Origin: Tachypleus tridentatus
Lineage: Eukaryota > Arthropoda > Merostomata > Xiphosura > Limulidae
Assembly (NCBI RefSeq): GCF_004210375.1
Contig: NC_134834.1
Location: 153,159,290 to 153,223,289 of the forward strand
Length of the DNA: 64,000 nt
Reading direction: 5' to 3'
Shown: in pieces, positions 1-11,203 of the stretch
Position numbering within the stretch: the first letter of the stretch is position 1
Layout: each line of letters begins with the position of its first letter
Made by a program: the position numbers and the translations under genes
The notes under the pieces: model-generated
What the model was told of the DNA's origin: nothing
Databases searched by the model: none
Seen by the model: the letters and a program-made list of their open reading frames with translations, nothing else

Positions 1-1413
1 ACCAGGAAAAGTATTCTCCTGCTAGATCCAGTAAGAAGCAACCAGAAAAGTAGCAAGAGAGTCAGGAAAAAGATGACAGTATCTTGTAGTAAATATCATC
101 AGGTTCATCTGATACACTGCCAGACCAAAGAAGAGCAAGCTTGAATTCCACCTGTGTAAAGGGGAAATTATAGTCATTGGGGGGCAATTAGCCCAAAAGG
201 AAAAAGAGGTGCTTGCTTTGCCTTAGTCCTAATGGCTAAGAAGGTGGGTGATAAAGCAGAAACGCTAGATGCACAAGAAAGCTTTGCCAAGAGTATTGGC
301 AATTCTCTGGGCATCAGCAACTTCCTGACCATTGGAAAGCAAGATTGAAGTATACTGCCCACTGACCTTTCGAACCTTGTCCCATATGACTTTGGAACTG
401 GTGGTAGAAGAGATACTAGTTGTGTACTTAATTCAAGATTCCTACTGACTTTGATGTTTCACCTGAAAAAAGTCATGCAGTTTAAAAGTGTCGGATACCA
501 ACAACAGGTATTCTAGACCTGTTTTTGAGCCTTCCATGCCACGTGGCAGGTAGGATTCCACCATGAACAGAGATACCGTGAAAAATGTGTAAAGGGTTTA
601 GGAATCCACTGAACAGCTGTATGGACAATACAGTCAGTCACTCTTGCCATGCAGTCGTCTACTGATTGATTACAGATTATGGCAAGATCAAGTTCCAAGA
701 GAGCAGTGAAAGAGGGCCAGTTGGCTTGGTCCAGCTTCTACCAGGCACGAGATTCAGATGGCATCGACCACAGCCAGTTTCTCTCAAAATGACAAGAAAA
801 TGGTCATTGCCCTGTGGGTCACTTTTAACCTTCCAAAAGGAAAGTGAAGTGGAGCATATACAGAGATCAATAGCAATAAAAGACTGACTACATGCATGAC
901 TATAAGCAGAAGAACCAATACTGAAGAGGGAAAAATTGTAATTTGAGAGTATACACTTTATGGAACTACCCCTCCCATCAATATCAATACCACTCTGGAG
1001 GGTATTATATCTGCTGAAATCTCCCAGGATTATGAAGGGAGAAAGTAACTTCAATGAGGACATCAAGGTCTGATTGGTTATAGGTCTCTCCAAATGACAG
1101 ATATAGAGAACAAATAGTGATGGTACGACCCAAGGAAACACAGATTGCTACAGTCTCCTGAAGGTGCACAGAGTGGCAAATACAGGGTGGGCAAATGCTG
1201 ATTAACCAGCAGTGCCAACCCTCCATACACTCATCCATCACACAACCTGTCATTTCTGTGCAAAGAAAACTGCTGAAAGATGACTGCATTGGTAGGTCTC
1301 AGAAATGTTTCCTGTATGGAGAAATACACAGAATGATATGAATCAATAAAATTCTTAATGCCATCTGTATTCGAAGGAAAACCCAAACAGTTCCACTGTA
1401 TGAAAGTGGCCAT
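1..1413 (-). pseudogene. LINE A ORF2 remnant: endonuclease and partial RT
   Basis: The frame opens with ATG at 1413 and reads MATFIQWNCLGFPSN, the usual start of an APE-type endonuclease (IQWNCxG). It breaks near 1230 and continues in other frames: one at 1289-1005, and one at 1141-677 that covers the GDFSRYN-type motif equivalent to the catalytic (V/L)DFNxHHxLWG of copies B and C. Between 698 and 1 the minus strand aligns with copy C at about 36100-36500, including the IxDIPWKVHSRRSxxFSG-like stretch. No FADD box lies inside the window. Several stops and frameshifts make this non-functional. Confidence 0.75.
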
Positions 1414-1424
1414 TTTTATTTATG

Positions 1425-2575
1425 TGAATGAGAATTGGGCAAAAAGTCCTTCTGTTTTAGAAAACATTTTTTTCTTTATTGGAAGGAGGTCTTGCACTGG
1501 GTCAATTAGGCAGGTCTGTTTGTGGATGATTATTCCAGTGACTGATGGCATGAATAAATAATCATTTTGTATTTCAGGGCCAGAGAAAGAGATGGATCTG
1601 AGAGGACGTCCAAACCCAGAGCCAAAGGAAGTGGACTCAGGAAGTCATTGGAAGGACTGGCAAGTATGGAGATGGGAGTAGATGTAGAATTGTCACCTCT
1701 TGAACATGAATGGCAATAGATTCTTCATATGCTTTGAAAATAACAATGTTGAAAGCAAGAAGAGATGTGTTTGCAATTCCACTGCTGTAGTGGAACAGAG
1801 TGCATCAGCACGGCCAAGATGGAGCAAAGAACAATAACTCCCAAGCCACTGGGTAGGAGATATTGTTCAGTCTTCACTGTTGCATCTTTTTCTCCTCCAA
1901 CCACTTATGGCAAGAACTAAAATAAGATGTGTGTAAACTATTACAATTAACACAATGTTGTTCCAGTTTGCACTTGTAAACATTGTGGTATATGCCATCA
2001 CAATGAACACATGTTAAAGAACCATTACATGTTTTTGAGTGACCAAACTGCTGACACTAGAAACATCCAAAAGGGTTGGAAATATATGGCCATACCTTAC
2101 AGTTCAGATAAACTGCTTTGACTGTGGCAGGCAGACATGGTGACATAAATGTTGAAATCAGAACATCAGTAGGAAGCATCATTCAGTTTTTGCAAGTAGA
2201 GATTTGGCTCCTTGCTGAAATACCTTGGCTGGAAAACCAAAGATCTCCAACTCAGAAATGTTCTTCAAGTTTCTCTCAACAATTACACCTCTTCAGGAAT
2301 TCAGGATAGCATTGGAAGCAACCTCAATAGGTGTATTCTCCAGTGCTCTTTGAATTTAGGAAGAGTTTAATGTGTTGTGGTGAGAATGTTTCCACCAAGA
2401 TATCTCCAGAGCATAACTTTCTTACTGACATGGGGAAGCCAGCAAGCCCCTCTAATCCCTTTTGAATAAAAAAGGGAAACATCTGCCATAAGGATTTCTT
2501 AGATAAGGAGTGCAAAATGAGAAATTTAGGTACAGAAACTGACTGCAATGGTGACTGTCGAACAAAGTCATCCAT
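1425..2575 (-). pseudogene. LINE A ORF1 (gag-like) remnant with CCHC knuckles
   Basis: The N-terminal part (2575-2324) contains FIQKGLEGLAGFPMSVRKLC, closely matching the same position of copies B and C. Around 2110-1890 three knuckles can be read: Cx2Cx4Hx4C (its second residue pair interrupted by a stop), CVHCDGIYHNVYKC, and CVNCNSLHTSYFSSC. These are typical RNA-binding gag fingers of Jockey/I-type LINEs. The frame is broken at least three times. The end is placed just before the ORF2 start, by analogy with B, where gag stops a few bases upstream of ORF2. Confidence 0.75.
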
Positions 2576-3130
2576 CTGTGGCCACTTACCATTTATTGTT
2601 TTTTATTCTTTTTTCTCTCCCACCCTTCATGAATAGGGGTACCCATAATAAAGTAAGAATATTTCAGTGTCCACTGTCCCCACCCACCATGAAGCCCTGT
2701 GAGGGGATGCACTGCAATGCCAAACAAAGACACTGAAGCAATGCCATGGTTTCTTGAGAACTATACCCAAACACCAGTATCAGACACAATGTCCACAACA
2801 CCTGTTGAAAACATCCAACACTGTTACTTGGCTTACCCTAATCCAAGCAGACTAGCCAAATGACATAGACAGAGCCACCTCTTGGCCACACATCTACAGA
2901 AATTTGAGGCTAAAATGGTGTGTTAATGTTAGACCCTCAACTACCAGGATCATCTCCTCCCCTTCACTGGTTACCATGCACAGCAAACATATGGGTGAAT
3001 GTTCAGATCCCAAAAGAGGTAAACTGAAATTACAGAACCTTCTCTAGGAGATCCCCTCACCACATACACGAATCCACCTCGAAGGGTACTGCTTGCCACT
3101 ACCAACAGTCTTTCACTAAATGTCAGGGAT

Positions 3131-3468
3131 AATCAAGTTTGGTTGGTAGCAATACAGAAAGCCTTAGTCAGAATGATACTTATATCAGTGATTCACAAGA
3201 TAACAATAATTATGGTATATAATTTCAGTTGGGTGTGTTGCATGTCCAGTTCACTAACAATCTCTAGTATTCAGCAATACCTCATTGACAGTAGCATGGA
3301 ACATATAAAGTTCAGCTGAGATGTTGTACTATGGTTATCAGAGATCTATACAGAGCTTCTAAAGAACAATTTGTTCAACTTTAGTAGTAACCTTATTATA
3401 ATGCCACACAAACTGACAATCACCTGCATAATGCATAATGAATGATAAAAGATGAGAGATGTTTTTAC
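3131..3468. other. TTC7 intron 3 sequence, nothing recognised
   Basis: Unique-looking AT-rich sequence between the LINE A boundary and the exon 3 splice donor. No open frame matching TTC7 exon 4 was found here or within LINE A, so exon 4 must lie beyond the left edge. Confidence 0.5.
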
Positions 3469-3637
3469 CTTTTACAGCAAATGACTCTGCTACAATTTTG
3501 AGGTTTCGGTTAGATAACTGTTTTCGAGTCAATCCATCCAATCCTCCTTCTCCAATCTGGCTTACAGATTCTTCATATGAGCCTTGGGCATACAGAAGTT
3601 TAGCCAAAAGCAAGTGTGCATCAGTCACCAGGTTTAA
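3469..3637 (-). CDS. TTC7: TTC7 coding exon 3
   Basis: Read on the minus strand, an acceptor (TTTTACTGTAG) is followed by a 169-nt open exon beginning LNLVTDAHLLLAKLLYAQGS. It ends ...LKIVAESFAVK plus one base, before a GTAAAA donor at 3468. The AHLLLAKLxYxxGxYEE pattern is the first TPR-like helix pair of TTC7A/TTC7B, followed by the conserved GLDxL and LRxIAExxAxKG stretches. The exon enters in phase 0, agreeing with exons 1+2 (276 nt), and leaves in phase 1. TTC7 links FAM126/hyccin and EFR3 to PI4-kinase III-alpha and so supports PI4P synthesis at the plasma membrane. That role is known for the family and is not shown by the sequence. The downstream in-frame extension to 3359 is intron read-through. 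Confidence 0.88.
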
Positions 3638-4119
3638 CTACAGTAAAATAGAAACTGAGTCAAAGTTGCAAGTGGTAGATATGACTTTTGATGTAATTGA
3701 TCACAAATATTAAGTACATTAAAAAGAACTGGACACTGTATGAAGGCTTGACAGAGATTTTTCATTTACTTGAAAACCAATTCTGAAACAGAATAAGGTG
3801 ATTAAATCCATCTACATAATTAAATTGTCTTTTTTTTTCTGTTTTCAACATAAAGTTCAGTTATGAATCTTTATATTATTCATTGCATTTTTTAATGGAA
3901 TTGAGGTGTCAAAATAATCTCTCAGGATATTACAGCTAACACTTTTCTGTGAACATCTAAAACTGTGAAAATAAGTTTCACTGTATTTCAAAAACATAAA
4001 ATGAAAACAGACACAGTTATAAATAATGTATTCTACCAGAATGAACAATCAGATAAGTTACAATGTTAGCCTACTTTTTTCACTTTATGATTAAGAGTAA
4101 AAGTTAGTGCATTACTCAC

Positions 4120-4271
4120 ATTTCTTCCCTGATCCCCAATACAAGACTGCAAATAACGCTTTGAATCTGTTAAACCAGTCCTTGCCTTAGGAATATTTTG
4201 TTCATTTGGTGCATATTGCTCCAAGTGTTGCTCAAGTTTGCTTTCACCAATAAGAAAATTTACAAGAGTCT
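4120..4271 (-). CDS. TTC7: TTC7 coding exon 2
   Basis: After a TTCTTTCAG acceptor at 4272, the exon reads (with one base from exon 1) ETLVNFLIGESKLEQHLEQY and continues to IGDQGRN, then a perfect GTGAGT donor at 4119. The LxGExKLEQxLxxH/Y motif is a hallmark of the TTC7 N-terminus. Its length of 152 nt plus 124 nt from exon 1 gives 92 whole codons, so the phases of exons 1, 2 and 3 agree. Intron 2 (4119-3638) is only 482 bp. It is too short an open frame to stand out alone and was found by splice-aware reading. Confidence 0.88.
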
Positions 4272-5939
4272 CTGAAAGAATGAAATCTCAGAGAAATAAA
4301 TTGTATATGTGTAATAGAATAACATACAAATTAACCATAGTAGTACAGTATTTAATATCAACTATAGGTAAACTGAAAAAAATGTCAGATTATCTTTCAA
4401 AACTATTCAGACTGCTTTTGATGATTTTATTCTAAACAACATGCAAGACATGAGTTTCACACTCAAGATGTGGTTTATCACATCCTAATCTAGTACATAT
4501 CTTATTGTCTCAAAGATTAAATAAATTTTCAACATTCCAGATCTTTGCTCTAAATCACACTGGACACCTCTGTTTGGTCATATTTTCTCTCTATACAAAT
4601 TGTTCTAATGCAAAGAAATGTTTAATATACGAATTTTATAACTTTTGTAATTGATAAAACAATAAGCAATTACAAAACCTTAAACTGCTTACAGGAACTT
4701 AGCAGCTCACCCTTATCACGAACACCAAAACAAGAGCACAAATTATCAATTCACGCCAAAAAATGTTAATACAAATTTGTTTTCTTTGCAATGTATTTTT
4801 TCTTCACATCTAAAAATCAGAATGAAATAAATCACTTACAAAAATAAATTACAATATTAATCTTAAATATATAAACAATGAAAGTGAACAACAGGTAAAA
4901 AAGATATTTTACTGTAAAAACTACACAAAAAAGGATGATTTTTAATGTAAATTTTAAGCATTTTCATTTGTAGTTCATATTTAAAAGTTATTCTTTGCAG
5001 TTATTTATAAATGTCAAAATCAAAATGTGCCAGTAGAGTGGATGCTATTAACCAACTATATGACTTTTTAATATAAGGAAGACTAGGAAACATTTGGCTC
5101 CTTGAAAGCTATTTCTGCAGCTTGCACATTAACTCTTCAAAAAAAAATGAAAGCTTAAACCCACCCTGAACTTCTCAATGAACAATTCATTTCTTCTTTG
5201 AATATTTGTAAGGTGCTAGCTTCAATATTACCAATTATAAATCATTTCATAAGCTAATGATGCAACTAAAAAAGTAAAACTGTCTTAATTAGAACCTAAA
5301 TTATCATTTTGAAATTGACAGAAGTGCTTGTCATCCTATTGTCTTCACAATATACCATAAAACAATCAGTACCCTTTTATTTATATTGATCCACCAAATA
5401 TTCTTGTAAACTTCAACAATATAAAAAGAAAAATAAATTATGAGATCTTATCTTAATTCCTATAAGGTAACCCTTCCACTACCATAATCATCCTAGCAGC
5501 CTTCAACTAAACCCTTCAAGGAAAGAATATTCTTGGTTAAAGTAGAAGACAGTTCAGTGACACAAGATAACTTTGCTCACCCTGTTTAAGATTGAAAATT
5601 CACATCAACACACATGCTTTCTTGGAATAAAATATCAAAACTCAGGGTCAGTGCCCACTCTATTTCAGATTCCAGCTTGGTATATAAAATCAGTAACAAA
5701 TCATTAATAAAATTAAAGTTAAGAACAAAAAATATTAATTACAAATGTATTGTCTGTTCTGTAAAACATTAAGAGTTTAATATGTTTATTAGTAGTCCCT
5801 CCTGTTAGCAAATTCATTTGTAGGATCCTTTTAGTCATGGTCACTCATGTTTATAATGTTATAATTTTCCTACACAGAAAATAAACTTCCATTAGATACT
5901 CACCTCCCATCACACAAGTTTTTTTTTCATTTGTGCTGC
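4272..5939. other. AT-rich intronic sequence, nothing recognised
   Basis: No exon, repeat family or open frame of note. There are only short A/T runs. Confidence 0.5.
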
Positions 5940-6190
5940 CCTGTATGTGCCCAGTTTCTTTTTTTTTTCACACACCATCAGACTTAACATTCTCAACTAC
6001 CCCTCTGTATTTAACCCCATTCAGCTGTGTTGTAGCATGCAAAAGTATGTGACAATACTCTACCAATAGGAGTGCAACACTCATTTGGTGCAGCTCTCTC
6101 TCCCTGGATTATTAAGACACCAAGATCAAAACACTGGAATTTAGGAGAAAGGGTGTGAAGTTGTGTGAAGAGGTAAATATCTATCGAATA
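5940..6190 (-). repeat. Dispersed repeat with poly(A)-like tail, inverted relative to 13189-13420
   Basis: The reverse complement of about 6011-6140 aligns with 13225-13330. Shared cores are CATACTTTxGCATGCTACA and GCACTCCTA(T/C)xGG. Both copies end in an A-rich run (T-rich here at 5958-5969 and 5922-5930, A-rich at 13401-13421). This is what the 3' ends of a retroposed element look like. The family was not recognised. Confidence 0.5.
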
Positions 6191-6240
6191 CATTTTCTAT
6201 ATTGGAAAAATACAACTTCTGATACAACTGATGCCTCACC

Positions 6241-8870
6241 TCTCACAGGACAGGATAGCTAGAATACCACATTAATTTGGTGGAGGAACTGGCATAAAAA
6301 AAAGGACACGAGAATTAGGCATGCCCCAGGACACATTCAACTGTAGTTCGGCAATCAATTTCAAATACTGGAATTGGGAAAAGAACACCCCATCTCTGGT
6401 AGAAGGAGGTTCCTCAACTACTTCCATTCAAACTCTAAGTGGGTGGTCAATTCCAGTCCAAAACCAGAGAATGGGCCACTCCCAAAAGTAGGAAGTCATA
6501 GATCAACTGAAACCAGATATGACCCTGATGTAAAATGACATGAGCACATTAGGCTGTAAATGGGAGACCAACTCTATACAAAACCAACAAAACCTGAAAA
6601 AGGATCATCTGGCCCAAGACAGAAGTATTTTCTCTACCATTCACTTCAGACTCAAAAATCTGAAGGGAAGGAGAAGATCCATTCTTTGAACCCAAGCCCT
6701 TATGTATGCATAACCAACAAGATCAACACCTGTCTCCCCAAAGGAACTGACATCTGGATGACTGTAGGAAGGTGGAATGCAATGTGGAAGATTGAACTAA
6801 TCCAAAACCATGTGGCATTAGTAATGTATCATCCAGTCCACAGGGTAAAGAGGGTTTCAGCCACTGAAATGTAAGGATTTATGTTGGCTGGTCCAGCTCT
6901 AATCCAACACCACATCATCCAGGAACCAACATCCAGATATAAATAAGATAAGGGGACAGGGTCCCAACCAGAGGCATAAACTGCATTATGGCATAACATC
7001 TCCAGTCCATAACAAAATGAAGACAGATATTCCACTTCTGGTTTGTAAAGGGAGAAATACTGTACCCTATCTAAACTGACAGAACACTACCACCCTATTC
7101 TCAACTGTGTAGTATTGAGCATGCTCAAGAGGGAGCTTCTGTGGTCCACTGCCCCAATGTCTAGGATCTAGTACACAATAGTGAATCCCATACTCTACTG
7201 GAAAAGATGGGAAATGCATTATATAGTCTGGAGGGACACAACACTAGAGAAAATGCAATGGGTGTCTACAGAACTCAGTATTTAAAAGCTGGCCCATTCC
7301 TGGCTTATTCAACTCCAGAAGTGGTTGGGATGGGTAGAAATCCCTTTTTGCTTTGCTCATGCTACTTCACAAGAGTACAGTTCACGATGGACATGTTTAT
7401 GACACAAAACACTGCAAGGAAGAAACAACAAGTGTTCTTGTGGAACATCTTGTCTTGATGATGGGCAGTAATGACCCAAACTGGCCATGCAGTGTATATT
7501 TAAAAACATAATATACCTGAACAGACAACACTGCCACAGAGTGGGATTTAACAAGAAGCAATAGAAATATTGATAAATCCAGTGAACTTACTCACTTATA
7601 CACTTAGAGCTGCACAACAGTGCAAACCCAACCTGTAAGGATATTCAGGAAAAGGTCTCTGGACACTGGAAAAGATCTGGATGAGAATAGAAATATACAT
7701 GAGAAATGGAGAGTAGGGATATGGGGTGAATGCTAAATTACCCTAATACGTTGTAGAGGTTACGGTAATGAAGGCCTAGGAGTGCAGAGGATGCATGATA
7801 CATTGATGGAGAGTACATCTGATTCTCAATGTCCAGAGGCTAAAAGGAGGAGGAAATAGCTTTGAGGAAAGGTGGTACACAAAACAGTCCACCAAAGGAT
7901 GATGGGCCAGAGAACATTCAAACTATGTTCAGATTCTAATCTGGTTGAGGAAAGAGGGCACAAAACATATAAAAGGAAAAAAAAAAAAAAAGATGACAGA
8001 AGAAGAAATATGGCAAAATTCAGTAAAAAGAAAGAGAGAGGGAAATGCTGCCCAGTTAACCGCAATGGTCAACAGAGAAAATCACTGTTTAACAGCCATG
8101 TGAAGAAGTCCAAAAGATAAAGAGATAGTTGGTTGAAAAAAAAAGAGACAATGACAAAGTGACTAATGGTAAAAAACAAAACAATATTTGCACTGATCTA
8201 TGGATATTGAAGAAGGATGAACAAACAGGAAATATGGAACACAAGCCATATGGAAAGACCAGTCCTTCTTGCAAGGGACCAGACAAAAGCCAAGTGTGAA
8301 GCCAGAATGTGAGAATGGGCAGATGAAACACAGATACATGTGATTAATGAAAGAGAGATGGGAAAGAAGAGAGAGGTAATAATGGGAACAGTTGTATAGG
8401 TTATAATAATGGTAACCAAGATTGAGCAGGCCAGGACTCAACATGGAGTGTTTTGAATGACAAATAAGACTAAGAAGTAGATGGATGGAAGAACAGGAAT
8501 AAATATAATGGTCCTTCTTATACTTACTGAGAGCATCTACTGTCAATGCTGAAGAAAGTGGAACTGGTGACCAAATGGTGTTCCAATGAATGGCAAACTC
8601 ATTCAAGTGGGGTGAACCAAACTGAGACATTAGCCACTAGAAGACTTATGGATTGAGAGAATACTCTCAGGATGAGATAAGCAATGCATGAAAAGATTGA
8701 GAGCACCCAGAATAGGACAAGTCTGCAAGAGAACATAATGGCTATGAGCCCAAAACAGAAAATCCAAATGTTAGAAAACAAAGGGACTAAAATCGGATGT
8801 CCCTTTGCCAAGTGATGCAAGAGACCATGGTTGAGTTACTGGAATGGATCATGACCAACTTTCCCTTCAG
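6241..8870. other. Unrecognised degenerate sequence, less AT-rich than surroundings
   Basis: This part of the intron is richer in G/C and purine-rich on the plus strand. That produces long hydrophobic minus-strand frames (for example 8630-8163, 155 codons), which look compositional rather than coding: no domain, stop-broken neighbours and no splice structure. The base composition and scattered near-coding frames suggest an old mobile element, but I cannot name a family. A similar stretch lies at 11480-13050. Confidence 0.35.
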
Positions 8871-9034
8871 AATGGGAAGAAAATGATCCGAAGGAGGTTT
8901 TAGAGATTATGCAAATAATAATTGAGATTTTCAGGATGAAGAATAGTTTTCTTAATTATAATGTGATTATCACTTGCACTCATACTAGTATCAAAACAGA
9001 CTATTTTCACAAATGGGAAGGAAATGATCCAAAG
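8871..9034 (+). repeat. 118-bp insertion (8894-9011) flanked by a 23-bp direct repeat
   Basis: The 23-base segment starting AATGGGAAG at 8871-8893 recurs at 9012-9034 with two A/G differences. It brackets a 118-bp block that is found again at 11081-11203. This is the signature of an insertion with a target-site duplication. The insert carries no terminal inverted repeat and no open frame. A 23-bp duplication is long for a DNA transposon and would fit retroposition. Confidence 0.6.
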
Positions 9035-10432
9035 CTCAATAAACAGTCAAATGCTTCAGAAGATTGATCTGAAGCTTGAGCTTGACCAGTGATGCGAGAT
9101 TTCTCATGAATCCCTAAATGCTCCCCAACATATTAGAGCAGCATTTGTAGAAAGGGTGTAAATCTGGTCTGCTAGATGGAAAAGAAGCTCCAATCATGCT
9201 GTTGTTTCTGTTTAGCAACCAAACAAAACCAAGAAGGAAGGGAGGAAGATTGACAGGGGAATCCAGGAGATTCCTGATAAGGTCCCACTGATTGTGTTAT
9301 GCCCAATGAACCCTTTTGTGGGCTCAACCCAGGTGAATAAGAACTTCAAAGGATGTCCAAGTCCCTGAAGGTAGAAGAAACTCCCACACAGGTAGAGTAG
9401 AAGAGGATGGATTGTGCTTTCACAATTGCCAGCTCCATAGACTGTAGTTAACCCTTTCTTAATGGGTCAAAGGTCATGTCATCATGTTTGTTGATTTGCA
9501 TTCAAAAATGTTATTGAACTACAGTTTTATGAATTTTTGTCAATACGTTTGGATTGTATAATTGTAGGTAACTCAAAGTTTAATGTTATATATGTGTTAA
9601 TTTCTTGATTTAAAAAGGGAATATTAAAAGAATATGCCTAAATATAGATTTTAGTGAGTCATGTGGTATGTTGAATACAGCACTGTTTAAAATTAAATGT
9701 TTGTGATGTCAAAATACTAAGTGTATAGTTTAATAAAAATTAGGAACTCAAATTACTAATATTATCAAGCTAGAATATCAAATAAGAACCTCATTTTTAT
9801 TTTGTTGAGATATGACTTGTACTGAATCAAACACAGTGGCCCTTTTCAACACTTTCAATTTTTTAAAATAGTTCCTTGTATACACTTACAACAGAATATG
9901 ACATGCTTACAATGGTCCATTTGTGGTTTTCTTATCCATTTTAATCTGTGAAAAGGTTACCACATTATTTTGAACCAGGACTTCATGATGGTAGGTTGTG
10001 TCTTTAGTTGCTCAAAGTTTCATATTTTCTTAAATCTAAATACATCTTAGTTACTAAGCTTAATAAATTATAGTGGAATTCTAAGGTATAAGTATAGTTA
10101 TTCATGATTTTTTGGTTATTCAAATATATATACATCAACACCTCCTCAAGAAAAATGTTTGTTTTTTTTCATATTCTCCGCTTCTGAAATTTTAAAAGGC
10201 TTAGCAACCTATGTTCAGGAGCAACCAAATTCAGAGGATGCTCTTGGCAAGAAGAGATAAGTGTTTGCTTTGCTTCTAGATTTATTGTTCTATATTTTAA
10301 GACAAATTAGTTTAATAATTTATTTCTAAATAGCAATAGAGTGGGTGTGTGTGTAATGTACAATAGTTGAGAAATATGTATATTACAAAATACTAGTCTA
10401 CTAAAACATAGCCATGATAGAGAAGAAAAAGT
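9035..10432. other. Intronic sequence, nothing recognised
   Basis: To about 9440 it resembles the degenerate block before 8870. After that it is AT-rich with no frame or repeat I can place. Confidence 0.4.
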
Positions 10433-10610
10433 AATCAGTGATGTCGAGAAAACCCACATGTAGAGAAAATATATAGGGCTCATTTGTGTTGAGAAAATTT
10501 TTTATGTAGAGGGAGTGAACAACGTGAACCTGATGATGACGAAGAAGGTCAAAATGTTGTTCACTCCTCTCGTAAAAAATTTTCTCAACCCAAATGAGCC
10601 GTTTTATATA
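10433..10610 (+). repeat. Palindromic repeat with hammerhead-like core (copy 1)
   Basis: Arms 10477-10524 and 10556-10600 are near-perfect inverted repeats (GGCTCATTT...GAACAAC against GTTGTTC...AAATGAGCC). Between them, at 10530-10555, is CTGATGA, then a possible GAC/GTC stem II, then AAAA where a hammerhead would have GAAA. The outer left flank CAGTGATG...GAGAAAACCCACATG is shared with the copies at 27300 and 63605. It is a dispersed, probably Penelope-related or foldback family. Confidence 0.65.
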
Positions 10611-10649
10611 TATTTTAGGAAAAACAAAAGCTCAGTTTTATGTTACTGG

Positions 10650-10880
10650 ATATGTAACATGAGTGCATGTGCATTGCACCAATGCAAGTTACGTAATATG
10701 TAATGTTAGGAAGGTATGATTGCAAGGTCAATATGATAAAAATACTAAATATATAGAGTTATAAGATGTAACATCAGTGCATGTGCACTGCATCAGTGAA
10801 AGTTATGTAATATGTAATGTCAGGAAGATATGACTGGAAGGTCAGTATAATAAGAAATAATAAATACATAGAATTACAAG
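10650..10880 (+). repeat. Tandem duplication, unit about 115 bp
   Basis: 10650-10764 and 10765-10880 align end to end, both containing ATGTAACAT(G/C)AGTGCATGTGCA followed by TAATATGTAATGT. Roughly one base in seven differs, so this is an old duplication. No coding potential. Confidence 0.7.
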
Positions 10881-11080
10881 AATTAAGCTAGTCAGACTAA
10901 ACTATTTGTATTTTGTGTTATAATATGTAGTCATTTTCACATTAAAAGCTTAATTTATATTTATATATATATTTTTTATGATGGTTCTGAGGTCAGTCAA
11001 GTGACAGACCACATACAGTTAGAGCACAGAAAATAAAATATAAAATATTACTCAAAACAAACATTTGAAATGCATTTAAA

Positions 11081-11203
11081 AGGTTTTAGAGATTATGCAA
11101 ATAATATTTGAGATTTTCAGGATGAAGAATAGTTTTCTTAAGCATAACATGATTATCACTTTGCACTCAGACTAGTATAAAAAAACAGACTATTTTCACA
11201 AAC
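11081..11203 (+). repeat. Second copy of the 118-bp insertion sequence
   Basis: Matches 8894-9011 almost throughout: AGGTTTTAGAGATTATGCAA, then AGATTTTCAGGATGAAGAAT, then ACAGACTATTTTCACAAA. No flanking direct repeat is obvious here. Confidence 0.65.

Larger units (their letters stand above)
1..3130 (-). mobile_element. Non-LTR retrotransposon (LINE) copy A, cut by window edge
   Basis: A decayed LINE read right to left. Its order matches copies B (19657 on) and C (32824 on): non-coding 5' part (about 3130-2600), gag-like ORF1, then endonuclease and the start of the reverse-transcriptase ORF2. The 5' part aligns base by base with B around 20600-21030, including the stretch reading GGATGTTTTCAACAGGTGTT on the minus strand. 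A is clearly more diverged than B and C are from each other. It sits in TTC7 intron 3 in the sense orientation and runs off the left edge. The right boundary near 3130 is approximate because similarity fades there. Assignment to the Jockey superfamily rests on gag CCHC knuckles plus an APE-type endonuclease. Confidence 0.8.

Noticed and set aside
6560..6874. 104-codon plus-strand frame in TTC7 intron 1
   Set aside because: No similarity to TTC7 or any known family; lies in a degenerate block, antisense to the gene.
8163..8630. 155-codon minus-strand frame, hydrophobic
   Set aside because: Composition follows purine-rich opposite strand. Neighbouring frames of similar kind overlap and no domain or splice sites are visible.
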